A stretch of DNA of 59,330 nucleotides from an uncultured bacterium (GTDB lineage Bacteria; Desulfobacterota; Desulfovibrionia; Desulfovibrionales; Desulfovibrionaceae). The notes beneath the pieces were generated by a model that saw nothing but the letters and a program-made list of their open reading frames with translations, was not told the origin of the DNA and ran no database searches. The translations under genes and the position numbers were made by a program. Location of the stretch: contig CAJMLK010000015.1 of assembly GCA_905214305.1 (NCBI GenBank), positions 1 through 59,330 of the forward strand, written 5' to 3'. Shown here one piece after another: positions 41,918-49,526 of this stretch; position 1 is the stretch's first letter, and each line of letters begins with the position of its first letter.

Positions 41918-43306
41918 ATGTCCGAACTGCTTTGCACCCCCACCCCCATCACTACCAAGGAAGGCATCCTTAACCTGCTGAAGGATAAGGGCGGGGCGCA
42001 ATATTACAGCCAAATGAAGGAAATGAAGGTCGACCAGGCTGCCCTGGCCCGCGACCTGGAGCAGACCTGCAAATCACGCACCCGCACGTGGCTCGACATC
42101 TGTGCCCACTGCGCCATGTGCGCCGACAGCTGCTTCTTTTACAGAACAAACAATAATGACCCCACCCAGATTCCCTCGTACAAGATACAGGCGACCCTGG
42201 GCGAGCTTTTGCGCCGCAAGGGCAAGGTCGACGCCGCATTCATGATCAAATGCATGGACGCTGCCTGGGGCAAGTGCACCTGCTGCAACCGCTGCGCCGT
42301 TTACTGCCCGCACGGCATCGACACCGGCGTCATGTTCAGCTATCTGCGCGGCATTCTTTTCAAGCACGGCTTTATTCCGTGGGAAATGAAGATCGGCTCC
42401 GGCATGCACCGCGTGTACGGCGCTCAGATGGACGTAAGCGAAGAAGACTGGCTCGAAACCTGTGAATGGATGGTGGAAGAGCAGCAGGAAGAATGGCCCG
42501 ACCTCGAAATCCCCGTTGAAAAGGAACATGCCGACGTCATGTACGTTCTCAACGCCCGCGAGGTTAAGCATTATCCTGAAGATATTGCTCTGGCCGCCAT
42601 CCTCTTCCACGTGACCGACACCAACTGGACTGTGCCGCGCGAAGGCTGGGAAAATACTTCGCTGACTATGTTCGCCGGTGACTGGGAAGGCTGCGCGCAG
42701 AACGTCAAGCGTATTTACGCCGCCGTTGAGCGCATCAAGCCCAAAGTGGTTGTGGGAACCGAGTGCGGGCATGCCCACCGCGCCACCGTCATTGAAGGCC
42801 CCTACTGGGCCGGACGTGAGAGCGGCGATCCGCCGGTGCGCTTCATGCACTATGTGGAATGGGTGGCCGAAATGCTGCGCAATGGCAAGATCAAGATTGA
42901 TCCGGCCAAAAAAATCAAGGTCCCCTGCACCCTTCAGGATTCGTGCAACTACGTGCGCAACCACGGCCTTGGCATGGCTACCCGCGAAATCATGAGCTAT
43001 ATTGCTGAAGATTTTCGCGAAATGAGCCCCAAAAGCGACCACAACTTCTGTTGCGGCGGCGGCGGCGGCCTGAACGGCATCGGCATTTACCGGCAGGAGC
43101 GCAACGTGGCTCTTACCAACAAGCTGGAGCAGATCAAGGCCACAGGCGCTGAAATGGTCATCACGCCCTGCCACAACTGCTGGGACGCCATACGCGACAT
43201 GATGGAAGTCTACGAAGAACACAACATCAAGTGGTCCTTCCTCAAGCCGCTGCTGGTGGATATGCTGGTGATTCCTCCGCACATCCGCCACATCGCGCCC
43301 GAATAG
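41918..43306 (+). CDS. hmcF: HmcF-like cytoplasmic Fe-S (HdrD-type) subunit
   Basis: 462 aa, matching HmcF (461). Two ferredoxin motifs: CAHCAMCADSC at about 65-75 and CTCCNRCAVYCPHGID at about 117-130. Two CCG domains carry GTECGHAHRA and DSCNYV, then FCCGGGGGLNGIG and TPCHNCWDA. These bind a noncubane-type [4Fe-4S] cluster in HdrB/HdrD relatives. It faces the cytoplasm and is thought to donate electrons towards sulfate reduction. AAAGGAG precedes the ATG. In D. vulgaris it belongs to the hmcABCDEF operon. Here A-D are absent and a triheme cytochrome precedes the E-F pair. Confidence 0.88.
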   Translation: MSELLCTPTPITTKEGILNLLKDKGGAQYYSQMKEMKVDQAALARDLEQTCKSRTRTWLDICAHCAMCADSCFFYRTNNNDPTQIPSYKIQATLGELLRRKGKVDAAFMIKCMDAAWGKCTCCNRCAVYCPHGIDTGVMFSYLRGILFKHGFIPWEMKIGSGMHRVYGAQMDVSEEDWLETCEWMVEEQQEEWPDLEIPVEKEHADVMYVLNAREVKHYPEDIALAAILFHVTDTNWTVPREGWENTSLTMFAGDWEGCAQNVKRIYAAVERIKPKVVVGTECGHAHRATVIEGPYWAGRESGDPPVRFMHYVEWVAEMLRNGKIKIDPAKKIKVPCTLQDSCNYVRNHGLGMATREIMSYIAEDFREMSPKSDHNFCCGGGGGLNGIGIYRQERNVALTNKLEQIKATGAEMVITPCHNCWDAIRDMMEVYEEHNIKWSFLKPLLVDMLVIPPHIRHIAPE

Positions 43307-43309
43307 ACC

Positions 43310-43435
43310 AGAGTAGCTTGCGAGTGAAACACGCTGACTGCTCTGCAAGGATTTTCAGAAAAATCCTTGCCAAGAAATGCGAACGGGCAGGCTTTTGCCT
43401 GCCGTAAGCGAGCATTTCAAGTGTTACATGCTCTA
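43310..43435. repeat. Modular palindromic repeat, A-type copy
   Basis: GCAAGGATTTTC...AAAATCCTTGC, GGCAGGCTTTTGCCTGCC and the final AGTGTTACATGCTCTA match the copies at 6690 and 33201. The first palindrome is degenerate. It separates hmcF from the convergent receiver gene. Confidence 0.85.
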
Positions 43436-43629
43436 AAGTGACAGAGCTGCGGTTTATTTGTCCTTTTGCAAACCGCCGCTCTGCGCAGGGCGCATCATGA
43501 ACGCCCGTTGGCCGGGCAAGGCATCCCACTTGCCCGGCCAACAATAAAAACCTTTGCAGCCTGTGATCACTTGCCGCCACAGCAGACAAAGAACAGTTCC
43601 GGCTGGCTGGCCCCAGCGGCGCTTCGCCC

Positions 43630-43983
43630 TCAGGCAGTGGCGGCGGAAACAGCCCCCAGCAGCGCCTCACAGGTACAGGACTTGCTCAGGACGGGAATGC
43701 CCGTTCCGAAGCACACCGGTCTTGGCCCCACGTTGGTGCAGACAATGGCCGGAATATGGCGTGTCTGCGAGTTCCTGCGCAAACGGCTGTACATGATGGT
43801 TCCCGAAGTGCCTTCCAGTTCCACATCAAAAATGATGCAGTCAGGCTTGCAATTGTGAACCATGTTCAGACTTTCATCGCAATTACAGGCTACGCTTACC
43901 TGATAGTCAGATTGACGTAGAAGTTGCGACATCCTGCTTTGACTTTCGGCATCGCTGTCTACCAAGAGAATATGCTTTTGCAT
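43630..43983 (-). CDS. Cys-rich single-domain response regulator (Rrf1-like)
   Basis: 117 aa. The receiver fold has the acidic pair DSD at residues 9-11, phospho-acceptor Asp53 in IIFDVELEG and the conserved Lys in PVLSKSCTC. No output domain. It holds eight cysteines, including CNC (33-35) and CTC near the end, unusual for a receiver. A perfect GGAGG precedes the ATG. It overlaps the end of the Rrf2 gene in another frame. In D. vulgaris rrf1 and rrf2 follow hmcF on the same strand, whereas here they run against it, with rrf2 first. Confidence 0.75.
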   Translation of the reverse strand: MQKHILLVDSDAESQSRMSQLLRQSDYQVSVACNCDESLNMVHNCKPDCIIFDVELEGTSGTIMYSRLRRNSQTRHIPAIVCTNVGPRPVCFGTGIPVLSKSCTCEALLGAVSAATA

Positions 43984-44452
43984 TGGGGCCTCCGAGTTCG
44001 GATTCTGATCTTCTGTGAACAGGATATTCGGCCTTACGGCGCGTGCCATGCCGTTGCGAAAGCCCCGCGTTCTGGCTCACGGAGCAAAGGGTGACCGCAT
44101 CAAGGGAGTTGCGCAGAGCCTCGGCGGCTTTGTCCCAAACATCCAGAGCGGCTTTGCCCGCCGGAGCTTCGCTGTTGACGCCGGGCAGGGTTATGCCCCC
44201 TTCCACCGCGCAGATGATGTCCGCCAGAGTTATGGCTTCGGGGTTGCGGGCAAGCATGTGGCCCCCGGCAATGCCCCGTACGCTTTTGATAATTCCCTCA
44301 GTCTGCAACAAGCGCATGATTTTTTGCACAAACTTTTCAGAAATGCCCGTAGAGACCGCCAATTCGGAAGCAGAAGCAGGAATAGCCCGATCTTGTTCAG
44401 AAAGGCACAATAGCAGGTGCAGCGCATGACAAGACATGGTGGAAATACGCAT
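43907..44452 (-). CDS. rrf2: Rrf2-family regulator without Fe-S cysteines
   Basis: 181 aa. The N-terminal winged helix is of Rrf2 type (SASELAVSTGISEKFVQKIM, GIIKSVRGIAGGHMLARNP). The three cysteines that bind an Fe-S cluster in IscR/RsrR-type members are absent from the expected loop (GGITLPGVNSEAPAG). Residues from about 125 to the end have no family similarity. The last 77 bases lie over the start of the receiver gene in another frame, so the natural stop may have been lost. It probably regulates the neighbouring redox genes. Confidence 0.78.
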   Translation of the reverse strand: MRISTMSCHALHLLLCLSEQDRAIPASASELAVSTGISEKFVQKIMRLLQTEGIIKSVRGIAGGHMLARNPEAITLADIICAVEGGITLPGVNSEAPAGKAALDVWDKAAEALRNSLDAVTLCSVSQNAGLSQRHGTRRKAEYPVHRRSESELGGPNAKAYSLGRQRCRKSKQDVATSTSI

Positions 44453-44501
44453 ATTTATTCCTTATTTTGCTGGAGGCGATAAAACTTACAATACTTGATA
44501 C

Positions 44502-44514
44502 GTCTAATTTAGAC
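44502..44514. promoter_or_regulatory. Palindrome upstream of rrf2
   Basis: GTCTAATTTAGAC is a perfect odd palindrome about 50 bases before the rrf2 start, in the AT-rich gap between the two divergent Rrf2 genes. It is a plausible operator for either. Confidence 0.4.
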
Positions 44515-44798
44515 TGCTTTACTCATGATTCTTAGCTCAAGCCACTTTGCGCGTCAAGCGACTTTGGGGCTTTGTGCCCAAACGTGCGAATTGGCGAAAA
44601 CGCTGACTTTCCGACTGTGTGAAGTCTTTCGCAAGGCTTGCGACAAGATAAAAAAAAGAGATGCAAAAAGTCCGGTTGTGGTGTTATACTGTGCTTTGTT
44701 CAAATTATGCTTCGGAAGCCCAAACTTCCAACACAGTGTGATACGGCCATTGGCCGATTTTATATTCCATTTTATTACTGCGCCGTGGGGGTTTCGCA

Positions 44799-45215
44799 AT
44801 GAAGCTTTCAGCAAAAACACGATACGCTGCCCGTATATTGCTCTATCTGGCAAAGAACGGACTTGAGAAACCTGTTTCCTCAAGCATGCTGGCAAGCCAG
44901 ACAGGCATCAGTTCTCAATTTATTGAACAAATTTTACGTCAGCTGCGGCTGGCGGGCATTACGGGCAGTGTGCGTGGGGCCAAAGGCGGGCATGTGCTGT
45001 TGCGCAAACCCGAAGACCTCACCTTTGGCTGCATCGTAAACCTGATGGAAGGGGGCATTGAATTGAGCGGCTGCCTGGAAAAGCCAGGCCACTGTTCGCG
45101 CTTTGACGCCTGCGAAGTGCGCAAGGCGTGGGAAAGCCTGCAATCAACCCTTGATGGAGTGTTTGAATCCATCACACTGCGCGATCTCATGCACGACGAC
45201 CATATTTTGCTTTAA
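44799..45215 (+). CDS. Rrf2-family regulator with Fe-S cysteine triad
   Basis: 138 aa, standard Rrf2/IscR length. The HTH is MLASQTGISSQFIEQILRQL with the wing SVRGAKGGHVLLRKP. The ligand loop GCLEKPGHCSRFDAC has three cysteines at the spacing of Fe-S binding Rrf2 proteins. It probably senses cluster status, nitric oxide or redox state. It is divergent from rrf2 and upstream of the NarI/HdrD pair and hydrogenase, so it is a candidate regulator of those operons. Confidence 0.85.
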   Translation: MKLSAKTRYAARILLYLAKNGLEKPVSSSMLASQTGISSQFIEQILRQLRLAGITGSVRGAKGGHVLLRKPEDLTFGCIVNLMEGGIELSGCLEKPGHCSRFDACEVRKAWESLQSTLDGVFESITLRDLMHDDHILL

Positions 45216-46391
45216 AAAATCAGCGAGTCCAGCGGCGGACGACCCCGTGGCGACCTTCTCGTGAAGGTCAGGAACAGACGGTGCGGCGTCCGCCTTGGCT
45301 GGATTGTATTTTCTGAAAAATTCCCGCCTTCACCGGCCTGCACGTTCAACCACCACCCGCCATATTCCGCGCACAGCTTCCAACCTGCACGTTCCAATAC
45401 CGCTTCCCGCCCAAGCACCTCTGTTTCAGAATGCGCCGCTCCCTGCGCAGCTCCGGCTCTGCCCGTCTCCCTGTCTACGCATACACCGCCTGTGAATCCC
45501 GCAGTTCCTCGCCTCTGTCCGGCGATTAGAGCATTTTCGCATTGAGGATGGCCATCACTGCTTCCACGCCGCCCGGCCCTGCGTTAGCCGCGCAGATAAC
45601 CTGTGTGCTTACGCCTCCGCGGCGGACGTCTGCTCCCGCATCCGCCAGAGCAATTTCAAAGAGAACTTGCTCTGCGGCTTTTGCTTTTGAAATGCTCCCC
45701 TTTTCAACGCATGATTCTGGTGAGAACCGTGGTTTTCGCCAGAATCAACGCCACATGTGGCGGCTGCGTGAGCAGCAGCCTGCCGCGCGGGCGCACTGCC
45801 CATTTCGCCCGATGCCTTCGGGCATGCCTTGAGCACACATCCACATCCATCCCCCCCCATTGGCGCAACATGGCTTTTCTATTGCACATGTGTGCGACAT
45901 GGCCTGCCCGGCACTGTTCCAGAGACGTTTTATTCCGTAGTATTCTGCTCTGTTTTGCCATATTAAGACCTAGCAAACAAATATGTTTATGCAAATATCG
46001 CCAGAAATGTCTGTTGCAACATTTTCGTGGGCGATTCTGCTTGCGGGAAAAATATTTTTTCTTGCCAAAAAAATATTTTTGGGCTTTAAATCTATCTGAT
46101 TTTGTTAAATAAAATTAGATTAATCTTGATTAATTCTGTCATAATGAATCTATGTGACATCTTTGCATTTTTTTATATTTTAGGTATCAGGAGTGCCACC
46201 GGCCATCTTGACTTTATGCCTTAACGTGACCAATTCCTGACAGGGACGGTCCGCCACGGTCATTGGCCCGGTACTTTTCAGGAGAGGCTGCAGGCAAGCA
46301 GACGCATGCCGTGCTGTTAGCGGCGCACCGGCCGGGCCGGGCCCGCCGAACCCATGTTTCAGCGGCATATTGACCCAACGGGAGAAAACGC
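45216..46391. other. 1.2-kb intergenic region before the cytochrome b gene
   Basis: No gene seen. Bases 45532-45776 are two joined modular repeats. Bases 45850-46195 are AT-rich with repeated ATTAATC words (AGATTAATCTTGATTAATTC near 46117) and probably hold the promoter of the following operon. Confidence 0.55.
45532..45776. repeat. Composite modular repeat (C-type joined to inverted B-type)
   Basis: 45532-45676 carries GAGCATTTT...GCATTGAG, CGCGCAGATAAC, GCTTACGCCTCCGCGGCGGACGTCTGCTC and a GAGCAATTT core. 45676-45776 is a B-type module in reverse: TTTTGAAATGCTC, TTTTCAACGCATGATTCTGG, GGTTTTCGCCAGAATCAACGCCAC. Confidence 0.8.
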
Positions 46392-47330
46392 ATGACCATT
46401 TTGTTCTACATCCTGGGCTATTTGGCGGTAGCCGGCTTCTTTTGCATGGCATACTTGAAAATCCGGTCATACATGGCGGCCAGCCCGTTGCATGTACGCT
46501 GGGAACTCTACCCGGTCCCCCACGAGGGTGCTCAAAAGGCCGCCTACGGCGGCAGCTTTATGGAAGAAAAAGACTGGTGGACCAAGCCGCGCCATATTTC
46601 ACACTGGGGCGACATCAAGGGCATTCTGACCGAAGTGCTCTTTTTGCACGCCACCTTTGAACACAACCTGAAGCTGTGGGTGCGCACCTATCCCTTCCAC
46701 GTGGGCATGTACATGCTCATGGGCGGAACCATCATCGTGCTTTGCGCCGTCATTGCTCAGCTTTTCGGTCTGAACCCGCACGGCGGCGTCATGATTTTCG
46801 TGGGCAACGTCATCAACGCTGTTGTGCTGGTTGGCGCGCTGTGCATCGTTATCGGCGGCATCGGCCTTATTGAGCGTCGCCGCAATGATGAAGGCCTGCG
46901 CCGCTACAGCACGCCCGAACACTACTTCAACCTGGGCGTGTTTGTGGCCTTCGGCGTGCTGGGTCTGGCCGCCTGGGCTGTTGCCCCCTCGTATTTCGAG
47001 CTGGCCCGCACCTTCATCTACAACCTGCTTACCTTCAATTTTGCTCCGCAGACCAGCACACTCTTCAGCCTGCACCTGCTGCTGGGCTTCTTCCTGCTCA
47101 TCTGGATCCCCATGACCAACATGGGCCACCTGATCATGAAGTATTTCATGTACCACGACATCCGCTGGGGCGACGAGCCCACCAACTACAGCGAAAAGAA
47201 CAAGCAAAAGATTCTTGAGGCCCTCAAGTTCAATGTGACCTGGTCGGCCAAGCATATCTCCGGTGATGGAACCCCCAGAACATGGGTAGATGTTGCCACC
47301 ACCAACCCCACAGAAAAGAAAGAAGACTAG
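46392..47330 (+). CDS. NarI-type cytochrome b subunit (DsrM/TmcC/HmcE family)
   Basis: 312 aa. At least five membrane helices (TILFYILGYLAVAGFFCMA, MYMLMGGTIIVLCAVIAQLF, INAVVLVGALCIVIGGIGLI, LGVFVAFGVLGLAAWAVA and LHLLLGFFLLIWIPMTNMG), with His residues at haem-b positions (HATFEHNLK, FHVGMY, LHLL, MGHLIMKYFMYHD). A long loop (about 40-80) follows helix one. It should carry electrons between menaquinone and the HdrD-like protein encoded 11 bases downstream. Size and pairing fit a Tmc- or Dsr-like module. The exact subgroup needs a tree. Confidence 0.82.
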   Translation: MTILFYILGYLAVAGFFCMAYLKIRSYMAASPLHVRWELYPVPHEGAQKAAYGGSFMEEKDWWTKPRHISHWGDIKGILTEVLFLHATFEHNLKLWVRTYPFHVGMYMLMGGTIIVLCAVIAQLFGLNPHGGVMIFVGNVINAVVLVGALCIVIGGIGLIERRRNDEGLRRYSTPEHYFNLGVFVAFGVLGLAAWAVAPSYFELARTFIYNLLTFNFAPQTSTLFSLHLLLGFFLLIWIPMTNMGHLIMKYFMYHDIRWGDEPTNYSEKNKQKILEALKFNVTWSAKHISGDGTPRTWVDVATTNPTEKKED

Positions 47331-47341
47331 GGAGTTCAGAC

Positions 47342-48943
47342 ATGAAAGACAACCTTCGCTTGACTGACGTTTCCACCGTCGACGGGCAGATGGTCAGCAT
47401 TGACCTGAAAGAGATCCCCGAACTGGCTGTGGATATGCATACCATGCCCTGGAAGCCCTTTACTGAAGAGCAGAAAGAAAACACCGCCTGTATTCTTGAC
47501 GAAGTTTGCGTGCTGAACATTCCCCGGCCCAAAAATCGTGAAGAAGAGGAAGAGCTGGTCAACAAGTTTCTCGACGGTGTACGCAAGCTGTTCAGCAAGG
47601 AAAACAACTGGACATTCCTGCCCATGCTTGAAACCAGCATGGACAACTGCGTGCAGTGCAACTCCTGTTCCGATGCCTGTCATCTTTATGAGATGTCGGG
47701 CGAAAACGAAATGTACCGGCCCAACTTCCGCTCCGAAATCTTCCGCCGCATCTACAAGCAGTATGTGAAGAAAGAGCCTCTGGCAAAATGGCGCTACGGC
47801 GACATGAACCTGAACTGGAAAACCGTGGCCCGCCTGGGCGAACTGGCCTACCGCTGCAACCTTTGCCGCCGCTGTGCCCAGACCTGCCCCATCGGTGTGG
47901 ACAACGGCCTGATGGCCCGCGAAATCCGCAAGGTCTTCAGCCAGGAAATGGGCATCTACCCCCGCGAACTGCACGAACGCGGAACCATGAACCACATGAA
48001 GGCCGGTTCTTCCACGGGCATGACCCCCGAAGTGGTGAAAGAAAACGTGGAGTTCATCGACGAGGACTACACGGAAATCACCGGCGTGGGCATCCATACG
48101 CCCTTTGACGTGCAGGGCGCAGACATCATGCTGCTGCACAATGCCGGCGAAATCATGGCCTGGCCTGAAAACATCGCCTCCTTTTCTCTGATCTTTCAGG
48201 AAGCGGGCCTTTCGTGGACGCTTTCCAGCAAGGCCCTTGCCTATGACGGCGTGAACTACGGCGTCTTCTACGATGATGCCCAGACCGCCCGCATCGCCCT
48301 GCAACACATGATGGCCGCCAAGGAACTGGGCGTCAAAAAAATCGTCATCGGCGAATGCGGCCATGCCCACAAGGCGCTCACCGTCATAGCCGACCGCGTG
48401 ATCCCCTTTGAATATCAGGTCCCGCGCGAAAGCTGTTATGTCACCCTGCGCGACATCGTCATGAGCGGCCGCCTCAAGCTCGACCCCTCGCGCAACGATT
48501 TTCCCGTGACCCTGCACGACCCCTGCAACGTGGTGCGCCTTATGGGCATCGTGGAACCCCAGCGCGAAATTCTGCGTAAAATCGCGCCCCAGTTCCGCGA
48601 AATGCCCTGCCACGGTGTTGACAACTACTGCTGCGGCGGCGGTTCCGGCTTTGCCATCATGACCCGCAACAACATCGAACAATGGCGCGGCAACATCTCC
48701 GGCCGCAAAAAGATGTGGCAGATCAGCGAAGCCTTCAAGGATTGCCTCGGACCCGAAACCCGCAAGTACATCTGCGCCCCCTGCTCCAACTGCAAGGGCC
48801 AGATCCGCGAAATCCTCGAACACAACGACCTGTACACCAAGAACAACTTCGCCTACGGCGGACTGGTGGAACTCATCGTTAACGCCATGACCAACGTAAA
48901 CCCCGGCTTCATTGAATTTGAAGGCGCGGCAGAAGAAGAATAG
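47342..48943 (+). CDS. HdrD/TmcB/DsrK-type cytoplasmic Fe-S protein
   Basis: 533 aa. Start chosen after GGGAGTTC. An extension of about 100 residues comes before two ferredoxin motifs (CVQCNSCSDAC, CNLCRRCAQTCPIGVD). Two CCG domains follow (GECGHAHKAL with DPCNVVRLMG, and YCCGGGSGFAIM with APCSNCKGQI). It is longer than HmcF (462) and about the size of TmcB/DsrK. It forms a quinone-interacting electron-transfer pair with the preceding cytochrome b. No multiheme cytochrome gene is attached to this pair. A perfect hairpin ends the operon. Confidence 0.85.
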   Translation: MKDNLRLTDVSTVDGQMVSIDLKEIPELAVDMHTMPWKPFTEEQKENTACILDEVCVLNIPRPKNREEEEELVNKFLDGVRKLFSKENNWTFLPMLETSMDNCVQCNSCSDACHLYEMSGENEMYRPNFRSEIFRRIYKQYVKKEPLAKWRYGDMNLNWKTVARLGELAYRCNLCRRCAQTCPIGVDNGLMAREIRKVFSQEMGIYPRELHERGTMNHMKAGSSTGMTPEVVKENVEFIDEDYTEITGVGIHTPFDVQGADIMLLHNAGEIMAWPENIASFSLIFQEAGLSWTLSSKALAYDGVNYGVFYDDAQTARIALQHMMAAKELGVKKIVIGECGHAHKALTVIADRVIPFEYQVPRESCYVTLRDIVMSGRLKLDPSRNDFPVTLHDPCNVVRLMGIVEPQREILRKIAPQFREMPCHGVDNYCCGGGSGFAIMTRNNIEQWRGNISGRKKMWQISEAFKDCLGPETRKYICAPCSNCKGQIREILEHNDLYTKNNFAYGGLVELIVNAMTNVNPGFIEFEGAAEEE

Positions 48944-49200
48944 CACTGCATGGTCGCCGTGGGCTGCGGCTCACGGCGACAGAAATAATACCGGCCAAAC
49001 CGATGCTGCCCGGAACAATACCGGTCAGGACGGTTACGGCGACAGCGCAGGCGGCTCCCGCCCCCAGGGCAGCACTGTGCCCCTGTGCGGACACGTTCCG
49101 GGGCAGCGCCGCAAAGCGTTGACAGGATATTCCCGGTTCGCGTTTCCAACGCGCCCCCAACGGACGGCTTTGGCCGTCAGTGGCTGAAAAGTCTGTTATG

Positions 49201-49234
49201 AAGAGAGGTTCTTTTGCTCAAAAGAACCTCTCTT
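49201..49234 (+). terminator. Perfect hairpin after the HdrD-type gene
   Basis: AAGAGAGGTTCTTTT/AAAAGAACCTCTCTT is a 15-base perfect stem with a four-base loop. T-rich within the stem, no long T-run after. Confidence 0.65.
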
Positions 49235-49379
49235 CTATTGTGCCCGCCTGCCCGCTGCGCATGGCAGGGAGGGCACAGAAAAAACATGAAATGCTATATA
49301 TCTGCCGCTTTTTTGCGCCATTGCCTGCGCCGCTGCGGTGGATGACAGTAATCAGACAGAATTCATCCAATTTTTTCAC

Positions 49380-49406
49380 TTGCTTTTGCGTGTATGGGCC
49401 TATAAT
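49380..49406 (+). promoter_or_regulatory. Predicted promoter of the hya operon
   Basis: A consensus -10 box TATAAT (49401-49406) with a weak -35 TTGCTT (49380-49385) at a 15-base spacing, 120 bases before hyaA. The short spacing hints at an activator-dependent promoter. Confidence 0.45.
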
Positions 49407-49526
49407 CTTATTAGTAGGTTTTATGATAAAGCGGGCTTTGCATAGCCCTTTTCTGCCCGGTGCGGCTTTGCACCCCCCTCCCCCTCCTCACGGCTCACTT
49501 CCAACCTAGAAAGCGTTGAGGTAACT

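Larger units (their letters stand above)
48944..49526. other. Intergenic region upstream of the hydrogenase operon
   Basis: The first 250 bases are GC-rich with repeated AATACCGG words and no gene. After the hairpin at 49201-49234 the DNA becomes AT-richer and carries the predicted hydrogenase promoter. The open frame across this gap is not credible because it runs through the hairpin. Confidence 0.5.

Noticed and set aside
40740..43306. dsrMKJ assignment for the triheme cytochrome and its partners
   Set aside because: Gene order, lengths (226 and 462 aa) and the c3-like cytochrome fit Hmc better, and no DsrO or DsrP follows.
49180..49509. 109-aa plus-strand frame before hyaA
   Set aside because: It runs through a perfect terminator-like hairpin and the predicted promoter and has no family features.
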